From: Glycocaulis sp050485565
Lineage (GTDB): Bacteria > Pseudomonadota > Alphaproteobacteria > Caulobacterales > Maricaulaceae
Assembly (NCBI RefSeq): GCF_050485565.1
Contig: NZ_JBJHBQ010000009.1
Coordinates: 1 to 64,000, forward strand
Direction: 5' to 3'
Length of the DNA stretch: 64,000 bases
The notes under the pieces were generated by a model. It worked only from the letters and a program-made list of their open reading frames with translations, did not search any database and was not told where the DNA came from. Made by a program: the position numbers and the translations under genes. The number at the start of each line of letters is the position of its first letter. The stretch's first letter is position 1. Positions 43,577-50,829 of the stretch are shown piece after piece.

Positions 43577-43924
43577 CTAGCGGGTTTCTGATACGACCCA
43601 CTGGACGAAGCCAGCGGCGCTGAAGTCCGTGTCTGCGGGCAGGGCCAGAATGCACGGTTCGTCATAGGGGTGAAGTTCAGTCAGGCGCGTGCGGGCAGCT
43701 CCCGCGCGCGCCTTTGACGTCTTGAACAGCGCTACGGTTTCGGCCTCCGTCCGCACCTCCCCCTCCCAGCGGAAGACAGACCGCCCGGCGGGGAAGATGT
43801 TCGCGCACGCGATCAGTCTTTCATCCAGCAATGTGTGCGCGGCGGTCTCTGCGCCGGCACCGTCTGGCCAGGTGGTGTAGAGCACAACCACGCCATCGGC
43901 AGTGGCATCACTGTGTGTTGTCAT
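43577..43924 (-). CDS. cutA: divalent-cation tolerance protein CutA
   Basis: 115-aa CutA1-type trimeric protein of unclear physiological role. Typical elements: VVVLYTTWPDGAGAETAAHTL, LIACANIFPAGRSVFRWEGE, and ELHPYDEPCILALP near the C-terminus. The start is ATG at 43924 with AGAGAGG upstream. The stop TAG is contributed by the CTAG at the edge of the MITE. It is divergent from queC with 63 bp between. Confidence 0.92.
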   Translation of the reverse strand: MTTHSDATADGVVVLYTTWPDGAGAETAAHTLLDERLIACANIFPAGRSVFRWEGEVRTEAETVALFKTSKARAGAARTRLTELHPYDEPCILALPADTDFSAAGFVQWVVSETR

Positions 43925-43987
43925 GGCTGCCTCTCTTGCAGTCGGGGCCATCTGCCCGGATATAGCGGATAGCACAGAGGTTAGATC

Positions 43988-44716
43988 ATGGCTGTCCAGG
44001 CAAGCAAAGCGGCTGCACACGGCGCGAAAGGCGCGCTCGTCCTGTTTTCGGGCGGGCAGGATTCGGCTGTGTGTCTGGCCCATGCGCTGACGCATTATCC
44101 GCGCGTGGAGACCATCGGCTTTGACTATGGCCAGCGCCACCGCGTGGAGATGGAGGCCCGGCTGACCGTGCGCGAGGCGATGACCGCGCTGCAGCCGGAA
44201 TGGGCGGCAAGGCTTGGCGGCGATGTGACGGTGGACATTTCCGGCTATGGCCAGCTGGCTGAAAGCGCGCTGACCTATGAGCGCGTGATCGAGATGGGCG
44301 AAAGCGGCCTGCCGACCAGCTTCGTGCCGGGGCGCAATCTGGTGTTTCTGGTCATGGCGGCAGCCCATGCCTGGCGGCGCGGGCTGGATGTGCTGGTGGG
44401 CGGGATGTGCCAGACCGATTATTCCGGCTATCCAGATTGCCGCGAAGACACGCTGAAAGCCCAGGAGCGCGCGCTTTCGCTGGGTCTGGACATGCCGGTG
44501 ACGATCGATACGCCGCTCATGTTCCTGACCAAGGGTGAGACCTGGGAGCTGGCGGAGACGCTGGGCGGCAAACCGCTTGTCGACCTGATCGTGGAGCATT
44601 CCCACACCTGCTATATGGGCGACCGCGAGCATCGCCACGACTGGGGCTATGGCTGCGGCACCTGCCCGGCGTGCGAGCTGCGCGCGGCCGGCTGGAAGGA
44701 ATGGGCAGGCCTATGA
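43988..44716 (+). CDS. queC: 7-cyano-7-deazaguanine synthase
   Basis: 242-aa ATP-dependent enzyme converting 7-carboxy-7-deazaguanine into preQ0, a precursor of queuosine in tRNA. The PP-loop is LFSGGQDSAV at about 19-28. GYGCGTCPACELR with the earlier CYMGD provides the four cysteines for zinc. It overlaps queE by ATGA; together they form the last steps before preQ0. Confidence 0.96.
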   Translation: MAVQASKAAAHGAKGALVLFSGGQDSAVCLAHALTHYPRVETIGFDYGQRHRVEMEARLTVREAMTALQPEWAARLGGDVTVDISGYGQLAESALTYERVIEMGESGLPTSFVPGRNLVFLVMAAAHAWRRGLDVLVGGMCQTDYSGYPDCREDTLKAQERALSLGLDMPVTIDTPLMFLTKGETWELAETLGGKPLVDLIVEHSHTCYMGDREHRHDWGYGCGTCPACELRAAGWKEWAGL

Positions 44717-45342
44717 GCTATGCGGTCAAGGAAACCTTCCTGACGGTGCAGGGCGAGGGCGGGCAGGCGGGCCGCGTGGCCGTGTTCCTGCGCTTTGCCG
44801 GCTGCAATCTGTGGAGCGGGCTGGAGCGCGACCGCGCGAAGGCCGTCTGCCAGTTCTGTGATACCGATTTTGTCGGAACAGATGGTCCGGGCGGCGGCAA
44901 GTTTGCCAGCGCTGAGAGCCTTGCCGCTCATGTGAAAGGCTTCTGGCCAGGCGGCGGGAAGCCCTTGGTGGTGTGCACGGGCGGTGAACCGCTATTGCAG
45001 CTGGATGAGGCCGCGATTGCGGCCCTGAAGGCCGAGGGCTTCGAGATCGCGGTGGAGACCAATGGCACTGTCGAGGCACCTGATGGCCTCGACTGGATCT
45101 GTGTCAGCCCCAAATCCACCGCGCCGCTGAAACAGGTTTCAGGCGACGAGCTGAAGCTGGTCTATCCGCAGGCAGACGCCATGCCGGAATTGTTCGAGGG
45201 GCTGAATTTCAGCGCGTTCCGCCTGCAGCCCATGGACGGGCCGCAGCAGATGGAAAACGCGAAAGCTGCTTTTGAGTACTGCCTCGCCCACCCGCAATGG
45301 AGTCTCTCTCTCCAGACCCATAAATGGATCGGGGTGGATTAG
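44713..45342 (+). CDS. queE: 7-carboxy-7-deazaguanine synthase
   Basis: 209-aa radical SAM enzyme acting just before QueC. The cluster motif is the unusual CX14CX2C type (C from RFAGCNLW to the CQFC pair), as in the Burkholderia QueE rather than the classic CX3CX2C. VQGEGGQAGRVAVFLRFAG at the N-terminus and TGGEPLLQ are conserved. ATG 44713 overlaps the queC stop; the frame upstream is internal to queC. Confidence 0.95.
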   Translation: MSYAVKETFLTVQGEGGQAGRVAVFLRFAGCNLWSGLERDRAKAVCQFCDTDFVGTDGPGGGKFASAESLAAHVKGFWPGGGKPLVVCTGGEPLLQLDEAAIAALKAEGFEIAVETNGTVEAPDGLDWICVSPKSTAPLKQVSGDELKLVYPQADAMPELFEGLNFSAFRLQPMDGPQQMENAKAAFEYCLAHPQWSLSLQTHKWIGVD

Positions 45343-45354
45343 GGGAGGGACGAC

Positions 45355-45579
45355 CTAGTCGCGTTCGCGTCTGCGGTTACGACGCTCTTCTTCCTCGTCG
45401 CTGGTCGTCACGGTATCGACCGCCCCTTCCGCGATATCGCCTGCAACGCCAATGGTCGCCCCGGCAGCGCCGACAACAGCGCCGGTGGCCGCTGCCGCCA
45501 GACAGCCCGGCAGCATGAGAAGGCTCAAGCCTGCGGCGAGAGCCAGCAGGCGCGGTGTGCAGTTTGTGGAGCGGGGCAT
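45355..45579 (-). CDS. small lipoprotein, unknown function
   Basis: 74-aa protein with a lipoprotein signal (LLALAAGLSLLMLPGC), an Ala/Gly-rich middle (GAVVGAAGATIGVAGDIAEG) and a very acidic-then-basic tail (TTSDEEEERRNRRRERD). It ends 12 bp from the convergent queE stop. The glycine-rich part looks like a glycine-zipper membrane segment. I do not recognise the family. Confidence 0.6.
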   Translation of the reverse strand: MPRSTNCTPRLLALAAGLSLLMLPGCLAAAATGAVVGAAGATIGVAGDIAEGAVDTVTTSDEEEERRNRRRERD

Positions 45580-45717
45580 GGAGCATCCTTTGGACTGGTC
45601 AGCCCTGATCCTGCTCCCAAATGGTTAGCGAAGTATGGTGTATTGCACAGGAGGTGTTTTGCAGCGTTACGCGCGGGGGAACCGGGCAGAAATTTCACAA
45701 AGCTTAAATCCTGTCAT

Positions 45718-45900
45718 GGCCCGGTTTATCCGGGCCACCCATGCCTGAGAGCGATGATCAAGCGGGAGATCTGAGGCATGGGTCCCCCGGATCGCTTCGC
45801 GACCGGAGGATGACAACACTGGAAACATGTCTGGAGTTCAGGTCCCGGCTCCCCCCTCCGCCTTCTTCGAAGGCACCTCCCCCGTAAACGGGGGAGGATA
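45718..45900. repeat. cluster of palindromic intergenic repeats
   Basis: The 336-bp gap 45580-45915 has no gene. It contains a GGCCCGG...CCGGGCC hairpin, an inverted pair CCCATGCCT / AGGCATGGG about 30 bp apart, GCCTTC-TTC-GAAGGC (about 45860-45874) and CCTCCCCCG-TAAA-CGGGGGAGG (45876-45897). The last one is next to the pirin stop and could stop or stabilise its transcript, but no T-run is present. Confidence 0.7.
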
Positions 45901-45915
45901 CCTCCGCCATCTGAA

Positions 45916-46614
45916 CTACAAGCTATCGACCATCACGACTTCGGATTCCTCCAGAGCAGTGATGGTGATGACCGGCTCGTCCTTGATCGCCGCTCCATCA
46001 CGGGCATCAAGCGTCACGCCATTCACCTCGACCTTGCCCTTGGCAGGCACCAGATAGGCGTGACGGCCGTCGGCCAGCCTGTACTCGATGCTGTCACCGG
46101 CCTTCACGGTTGCGCCCAGCACGCGGGCATTGGCGCGGATCGGCAGGGCGTCATTGTCGCCTTCAATGCCGGAAGCCAGCACGACCAGCTCGCCCGCGCG
46201 ACTATCCTTGGGAAATTCGCGCGCATTCCAGTACGGCTCACCGCCGCGCTGATCGGGCATGATCCAGATCTGGAAGATGCGGGTGATTTCATCCTCGCGG
46301 TTATACTCCGCGTGGCGGATACCAGAGCCTGCGCTCATCACCTGCACATCACCGGCCACCGTGCGGCCTTCATTGCCAAGGCTGTCCATATGGGTGACGG
46401 CCCCGTCGCGCACATAGGTGATGATTTCCATGTCCGAGTGGGGGTGGGGATCAAAGCCCGTGCCCGCCCGGATGGCGTCATCATTCCAGACTCGCAAGGC
46501 ACCCCAGCCCATCCGGTTGGGGTCATAGTAGTGGCCGAAACTGAAATGGTGACGGGCATTGAGCCAGGTGTTGGAAAAGCCGCCAAGGCTGGAAAATTCG
46601 CGTTTCACGATCAT
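45916..46614 (-). CDS. pirin-family protein (YhaK/quercetinase-like)
   Basis: 232-aa bicupin. The N-terminal cupin shows FDPHPHSDMEIITYVRDG and IRHAEYN, which supply the metal-binding His/His/His/Glu set of pirins. The second cupin is more degenerate. Bacterial pirins have been linked to quercetin 2,3-dioxygenation or redox sensing, but the substrate here is unknown. It has a strong AAGGAGG site upstream. Confidence 0.9.
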   Translation of the reverse strand: MIVKREFSSLGGFSNTWLNARHHFSFGHYYDPNRMGWGALRVWNDDAIRAGTGFDPHPHSDMEIITYVRDGAVTHMDSLGNEGRTVAGDVQVMSAGSGIRHAEYNREDEITRIFQIWIMPDQRGGEPYWNAREFPKDSRAGELVVLASGIEGDNDALPIRANARVLGATVKAGDSIEYRLADGRHAYLVPAKGKVEVNGVTLDARDGAAIKDEPVITITALEESEVVMVDSL

Positions 46615-46722
46615 GGCAAGACCTCCTTGTTGAGCCCTTGAACGTTGACCGGAAATGTAGGCAATCGGCCGCGCGGCATAATCATGCCGAATGGCTGCTC
46701 AGTGTTGCCGGGTTGGAAATGA

Positions 46723-47277
46723 TCAGATGCGCTCTGTCACCTTGATGGCGATCCGGCAGCCGGTCTTGATGAGCGCGGACAGCAAGGGATAGCCCGGCGT
46801 GTCGTGTGCGCCTTCTTCCACGGCGAGATTCTTGTGGGCGACTTCTTCTTCCTGGTAGCGGGCAAAATCGGCGGCGAGCCCGGTTTCGCCCATGGCTTCG
46901 AGCTCTTTGACCTGCTCGCCGTAATGGCCCTCGATCACGCTTTCCACGGCCTCTGTGCAGGCGTGGGCGGCCTTCTCGCCCATCAGGGCGGTGGCAACGC
47001 CAAGACCGAAACCGGCGAGCCGCCAGACCGGGCTGAGCGCCGTCGGGCGCACGCCGCGTTCGGCGATATAGTCGTCAAAGGCGTCGAGATGGGCCTGCTC
47101 GTCGGCTTCCATATGTTCCAGCTGGCGCGCAATGCGGGTCTTGGAGGGCAGGCGGCCAAACACGGCGCGCTGGCCGCGATAGATGTGGACCGCGCCATAT
47201 TCGCCCGCATGGTCGATACGGATCATCCGGGCGATGGCGTCTGCATTGCGGGCGGGTCCGGGGCGCCGGATAGCCAT
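46723..47277 (-). CDS. coq7: COQ7 demethoxyubiquinone hydroxylase
   Basis: 184-aa di-iron monooxygenase for the penultimate ring hydroxylation of ubiquinone synthesis. The ferritin-like ligands are in RIDHAGEYGAVHIYRGQ, EHMEADEQAHLDAF, EAVESVIEGHY and EEEVAHKN (ExxH pairs). It is about 10-40 residues shorter than mitochondrial COQ7 because no targeting sequence is needed. The start overlaps the dsbB stop by one base (TAATG). Confidence 0.96.
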   Translation of the reverse strand: MAIRRPGPARNADAIARMIRIDHAGEYGAVHIYRGQRAVFGRLPSKTRIARQLEHMEADEQAHLDAFDDYIAERGVRPTALSPVWRLAGFGLGVATALMGEKAAHACTEAVESVIEGHYGEQVKELEAMGETGLAADFARYQEEEVAHKNLAVEEGAHDTPGYPLLSALIKTGCRIAIKVTERI

Positions 47278-47822
47278 TAGCGGGGCCTCCTCATGGCGTT
47301 TATCAGGACAAGAAATGAGATTGCGGCAAGGCCGAGCGATGCAATCGCGTTCCAGCCCGCCATGGATACACCGAACAGCGACCAGACCACCTCATTGCAT
47401 TGCGGAATGGTGCGCGCGCTGTCGAACAGGGCCTCCATCTGGGCCAGGCTGACTGGTCCGCTGGAAACGCCCACGCATGAGGGCGGCAGGTCAAGGATCT
47501 CATACTCCACCAGAACATGATGGAGCGCATGCCACGCGCTGACGAGGCTGAGCACGCCGACCAGCCCGACGCCGAGGCGTGCTGACAGATCTGGCAGCGG
47601 CAAGGCGCGCAGCGCGAGAAACACGGTGATGCCCGCGCCTGCGATGGCGGCGTGCGCCCAGCGCTGGGTCACGCACATCGGGCAAGGCAGCAGCCCGCCG
47701 ATATATTCAAACGCGAAAGCACCTGCCAGCAGGGCAAGCGAAACACCCGCCGCGATCAGCGGCCAGTTTCGCGGCTCCAGCGCAATACGCAGCGGAGCGG
47801 GCAGGGGCGCAAACAGGCTCAT
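47277..47822 (-). CDS. dsbB: disulfide bond formation protein B
   Basis: 181-aa inner-membrane protein with four helices that reoxidises DsbA and passes electrons to ubiquinone. The first pair is CPMC (at 47 and 50) and the second periplasmic loop has the partner cysteines in PPSCVG and IPQCNEV, so the disulfide relay is complete. It is followed by coq7, a ubiquinone gene, which suits a quinone-linked enzyme. Confidence 0.93.
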   Translation of the reverse strand: MSLFAPLPAPLRIALEPRNWPLIAAGVSLALLAGAFAFEYIGGLLPCPMCVTQRWAHAAIAGAGITVFLALRALPLPDLSARLGVGLVGVLSLVSAWHALHHVLVEYEILDLPPSCVGVSSGPVSLAQMEALFDSARTIPQCNEVVWSLFGVSMAGWNAIASLGLAAISFLVLINAMRRPR

Positions 47823-47881
47823 GGGTTCACTCTAGGCGCTTTGCCGATGCCCGGCGAGAGGCAGAACTGCCGCAGGGCCGG

Positions 47882-48610
47882 TCAGGGCTTTGTGCGTGTC
47901 TGCCTGCGCCGCCAGATGACGATGGCTGTCAGTGCGGCAAGGCCGAGCATACCCAGCAGGACAATCGCCCACACCCCCTCATCAAGCGCACGGCGGAGCA
48001 GGTCGATCAGCAGCTCGATAAAGGCCGGGCCGAGGATGATCAGACCGCCATAGAGGATGATGATCCAGCCCGTTCCGATGATCACGCCCCCCAGCACCAG
48101 CAGTCCGTCCCGGTTGATGAGGCCAAGAGCGGCCAGCGCCAGCGCGACACCGGGTGCGGAATTGGTGAGGGGCAGGGGCACAAGAATGGAGAGGCAGAAC
48201 AGGCAGAACATCGCGCCCGCAATCCGGTGGGCGAGTGTCCCGGACAGGAAGGCAAGGCGCGGCGCGGCGAAATGCTCAATCCAGCCAAACCATTTCTTTG
48301 CGCCTCTGGCGGTATTCACCAGATCGTCCCTGGAGAGGCGCCGCGCGGCGAAGCGCTCTGGCAGCCAGAGCGAATCGCGCCCCAGAGCCAGCTGCGCACA
48401 GATCGCCAGCATGGGCAGGGCGACGATCTGGGGGATGCCATAGAGGAAAGGCATGCAGACCGGCACGGCCAGCACGAACAGCACCACACCAAACGCCTGC
48501 TCGCCGAGCCTTCCGGTCAGCTCACCCAGCGTCAGCCCCTCTTCAGGCGCATCTGCCGCTATCGCCTCCAGACGGGAGATCATGCCGGTGTCGTGCGCCG
48601 TGTTTTCCAT
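47882..48610 (-). CDS. exopolysaccharide synthesis ExoD-family protein
   Basis: 242-aa membrane protein of the ExoD family, with about five to six hydrophobic segments. TLGELTGRLGEQAFGVVLF and the following VPVCMPFLYGIPQIVALPM, then LPERFAARRLSRDD, are typical. ATG 48610 (MENTAHDTG) is chosen, giving a soluble N-terminal part; an in-frame start farther upstream is possible. The biochemical function of ExoD is not settled. Confidence 0.87.
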   Translation of the reverse strand: MENTAHDTGMISRLEAIAADAPEEGLTLGELTGRLGEQAFGVVLFVLAVPVCMPFLYGIPQIVALPMLAICAQLALGRDSLWLPERFAARRLSRDDLVNTARGAKKWFGWIEHFAAPRLAFLSGTLAHRIAGAMFCLFCLSILVPLPLTNSAPGVALALAALGLINRDGLLVLGGVIIGTGWIIILYGGLIILGPAFIELLIDLLRRALDEGVWAIVLLGMLGLAALTAIVIWRRRQTRTKP

Positions 48611-48714
48611 GGGTAACGGCCTTCGGGGCGGGAGGGGCTGGAACAAGGATAGACGCGCTGTTTGGCATGGCGGGCGCATTGCGTCCAGCGCAGGCCCTGC
48701 CTGCCCATTCCCAC

Positions 48715-48743
48715 TCGACGTGAAGCCATGCCTCGCCTATTAG
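48715..48743 (+). promoter_or_regulatory. candidate promoter for tRNA-Leu
   Basis: TCGACG (48715-48720), 17-bp spacer, TATTAG (48738-48743). The start would be about 15 bases before the mature tRNA. Confidence 0.5.
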
Positions 48744-48764
48744 AACCCCGTTACCAGTCAGGCT

Positions 48765-48851
48765 GCGGGCGTGGCGGAATTGGTAGACGCAGCGGACTCA
48801 AAATCCGCCGGCCGCAAGGCCTTGCCGGTTCGATTCCGGCCGCCCGTACCA
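48765..48851 (+). tRNA. tRNA-Leu (anticodon CAA)
   Basis: 87-nt class II tRNA. Acceptor GCGGGCG (48765-48771) pairs with CGCCCGT (48841-48847, first pair G-U), then discriminator A and encoded CCA (48849-48851). The anticodon stem GCGGA/TCCGC encloses CTCAAAA with anticodon CAA. The long variable arm GCCGGCCGCAAGGCCTTGCC and the GGTTCGATTCC T-loop complete the structure. It reads UUG codons. Confidence 0.95.
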
Positions 48852-48871
48852 CTCTTGGTTTCCGCAACGCG

Positions 48872-49107
48872 GATGCGCTGCGCATCAAGAAAAGCTGGGT
48901 CTCCCGTCGGTGCGGGAGACCCCGGCTGTGTAGCCGATTGCGTCATTTCTCCAGCTTCACCACTGACCTATCCTCCGGGGTCCCCCGCCCCGACGGGGGA
49001 TCCAGATTGCTTTTCCACTGCCTTCTGTCGTCATTCCGGGTGTAGCTGCGTTCTCCCGGCGCAAGCCGGGACCCAGAAAAGGACTGAGCCCCGACTTTCG
49101 TCGGGGA
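48872..49107. repeat. palindromic repeat cluster after tRNA-Leu
   Basis: The 324-bp space between the tRNA and rfbC has no gene. It holds GATGCG-CTG-CGCATC (48872-48886), a 10-bp stem GGGTCTCCCG/CGGGAGACCC (48897-48922), and hairpins ending in ATCCAG or ACCCAG at 48981-49005 and 49055-49076, plus CCCCGAC-TTTC-GTCGGGG (49089-49106), an inverted version of the hairpin at 16454-16469. Confidence 0.75.
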
Positions 49108-49175
49108 AACGAGGGGCGGGACGCCTCGCGCCTTGCCCCTGCACGGCGCAGCCCTGTATGGGTGAGCGGATTGCA

Positions 49176-49763
49176 ATGGAGTTGCACCCGCTCATGGTTG
49201 AACTGGTCGCAGAGGCCCTTGATGGCGTGAAGCTGGTGCGCGCGCGCCGGTTCGAGGATGAGCGCGGCTATTTCACCGAGAGCTGGAATGCGCGTGCCTT
49301 CGCCGCTATCGGCATTGATACGCGCTTTGTGCAGGACAATCATTCCCGCTCGGTGAAGGCCGGGACGGTGAGGGGGCTGCACTATCAGGCCCCGCCCTTT
49401 GCGCAGGCCAAGCTGGTCCGCGTCTCTCAGGGCCGGGTGATGGATGTGGCGGTGGATGCGCGACGTGGCTCTCCCAGCTACGGCCAGCACTTCAAGGCAG
49501 AGCTGAGCGCGGAGAATGGCCTGCAGCTCTTCGTGCCGGCCGGCTTCCTGCACGGCTTCATGACGCTGGAGGATGAGTGCCACGTCCAGTACAAGGTCGA
49601 TGCCCATTACGACAGAGCGAGCGATGGCGCGGTGCGCTTTGACGATCCTGATCTCGCCATAGACTGGGGCCTGCCAGCGGCGCGCGCGATCCTGTCGGAG
49701 AAGGACGCCGCTGCCCCGCTCTGGCGTGACTTCACCTCGCCCTTCGTGTGGCAGGGCAGTTAG
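49176..49763 (+). CDS. rfbC: dTDP-4-dehydrorhamnose 3,5-epimerase
   Basis: 195-aa RmlC-type cupin, third step of dTDP-L-rhamnose synthesis. GYFTESWNARAFAAIG, VQDNHSRSVKAGTVRGLHYQ (catalytic His in RGLHYQ) and FVPAGFLHGF are diagnostic. ATG 49176 is used; ATG 49158 or 49194 are also possible since no ribosome-binding site is clear. rfbD follows after 5 bp; rfbA and rfbB are not in the window. Confidence 0.92.
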   Translation: MELHPLMVELVAEALDGVKLVRARRFEDERGYFTESWNARAFAAIGIDTRFVQDNHSRSVKAGTVRGLHYQAPPFAQAKLVRVSQGRVMDVAVDARRGSPSYGQHFKAELSAENGLQLFVPAGFLHGFMTLEDECHVQYKVDAHYDRASDGAVRFDDPDLAIDWGLPAARAILSEKDAAAPLWRDFTSPFVWQGS

Positions 49764-49768
49764 GGGCG

Positions 49769-50656
49769 ATGCTTCGCCTTCTCATCCTTGGCCGTACCGG
49801 CCAGCTGGCCCGCGAGCTTGTCGCACAGGCACCCGGGCAAGGCTGGGATGCGATGGCTCTGGGCCGCGACATGGCGGACTTTGCTGATCCTCTGGCCTGT
49901 GCCACAGCGCTTGGCGAGCACCTGCCCGCAGACGCCGTCATCAATGCGGCGGCCTATACGGCCGTTGACCGCGCCGAGAGCGAGGAGGCGCTGGCCCATA
50001 CCATCAACGCCGAAACGCCGGGCAGGCTGGCCGCCTTGTGCGCCGGGCGGGGCGTGCCGTTTATCCATGTCTCCACCGACTATGTGTTTGATGGCTCCAA
50101 GCCCGGCCCCTATGTGGAAACCGATCCCGCCGCTCCGCAAAGTGCTTATGGCCGCTCCAAGCTGGCAGGCGAGCATGCCGTTCTGGATGCTGGTGGCCGC
50201 AGCCTGATCGCGCGCACTTCATGGGTATATTCCGCGCACGGCCAGAACTTCGTGAAGACCATGCTGCACCTCGGTGCTGATCGTGATGAGCTGCGCGTGG
50301 TGGACGATCAGCATGGATGCCCGACCGCCGCGCATGAACTGGCGCGCTGCCTGCTGGTGGCGGCGCGGGCGATGGCAGAGGGAGGCAGGGCTGGCGGCGT
50401 CTATCACCTCGCCGGAGAGGGCGAGACGAGCTGGGCCGGGTTTGCCGATGCGACCTTTGACCGTGCTGCGCCGCACTGGGGCCGCCGTCCGGCGGTGACC
50501 CGCATCACCAGTGCCGAGTATCCCACGCCTGCGCCGCGCCCGGCCAATTCCCGGCTGGATTCCAGCCGGTTCGAGGCAGAGTTCGGTACGCGCCCCGCTG
50601 GCTGGGAGGCGTCACTCGGCGAAATAGTGCAAAAAATTCTCATATCAGAGAAATAG
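49769..50656 (+). CDS. rfbD: dTDP-4-dehydrorhamnose reductase
   Basis: 295-aa SDR enzyme completing dTDP-L-rhamnose. The N-terminal nucleotide fold begins LLILGRTGQLARELV, the catalytic set is in STDYVFDG and YGRSKLAGE (YxxxK), and the C-terminal half contains the substrate-binding part. ATG 49769 follows AGGGG closely; GTG 49748 is an alternative. The product rhamnose likely goes into lipopolysaccharide or another surface glycan. Confidence 0.92.
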   Translation: MLRLLILGRTGQLARELVAQAPGQGWDAMALGRDMADFADPLACATALGEHLPADAVINAAAYTAVDRAESEEALAHTINAETPGRLAALCAGRGVPFIHVSTDYVFDGSKPGPYVETDPAAPQSAYGRSKLAGEHAVLDAGGRSLIARTSWVYSAHGQNFVKTMLHLGADRDELRVVDDQHGCPTAAHELARCLLVAARAMAEGGRAGGVYHLAGEGETSWAGFADATFDRAAPHWGRRPAVTRITSAEYPTPAPRPANSRLDSSRFEAEFGTRPAGWEASLGEIVQKILISEK

Positions 50657-50790
50657 CGCGAATATGCGCGAATGTTCTTGTGGCGCCAGCGTATTTCGCG
50701 CCTGCAGCATGCCCTTCGCACCTGCGGTGCATGTAGACAAACCCGCCGCGTGCCGCTAACCCGCCCCCCGACGCATGCAAATGCGCGAAA
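50656..50790. promoter_or_regulatory. four GCGCGAA(A/T) boxes before the bkd operon
   Basis: GCGCGAAT occurs at 50656-50663 and 50666-50673, spaced one helical turn (10 bp), the inverse ATTTCGCGC at 50693-50701, and GCGCGAAA at 50783-50790. They fill the 173-bp space before the E1 alpha gene and look like operator boxes. A GCACC-TGC-GGTGC hairpin lies between them. The regulator is unknown; bkd genes are often controlled by Lrp/BkdR proteins, but this is inference. Confidence 0.4.
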
Positions 50791-50829
50791 ACCCTTATGG
50801 TACAAGGCGAAAAGGTACGGACAAAGTTC

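Noticed and set aside
43358..43623. Open frame of about 89 codons across MITE copy 2 and into cutA.
   Set aside because: The frame is not kept in copy 1 with the same ends, has no ribosome-binding site and no transposase-like motif.
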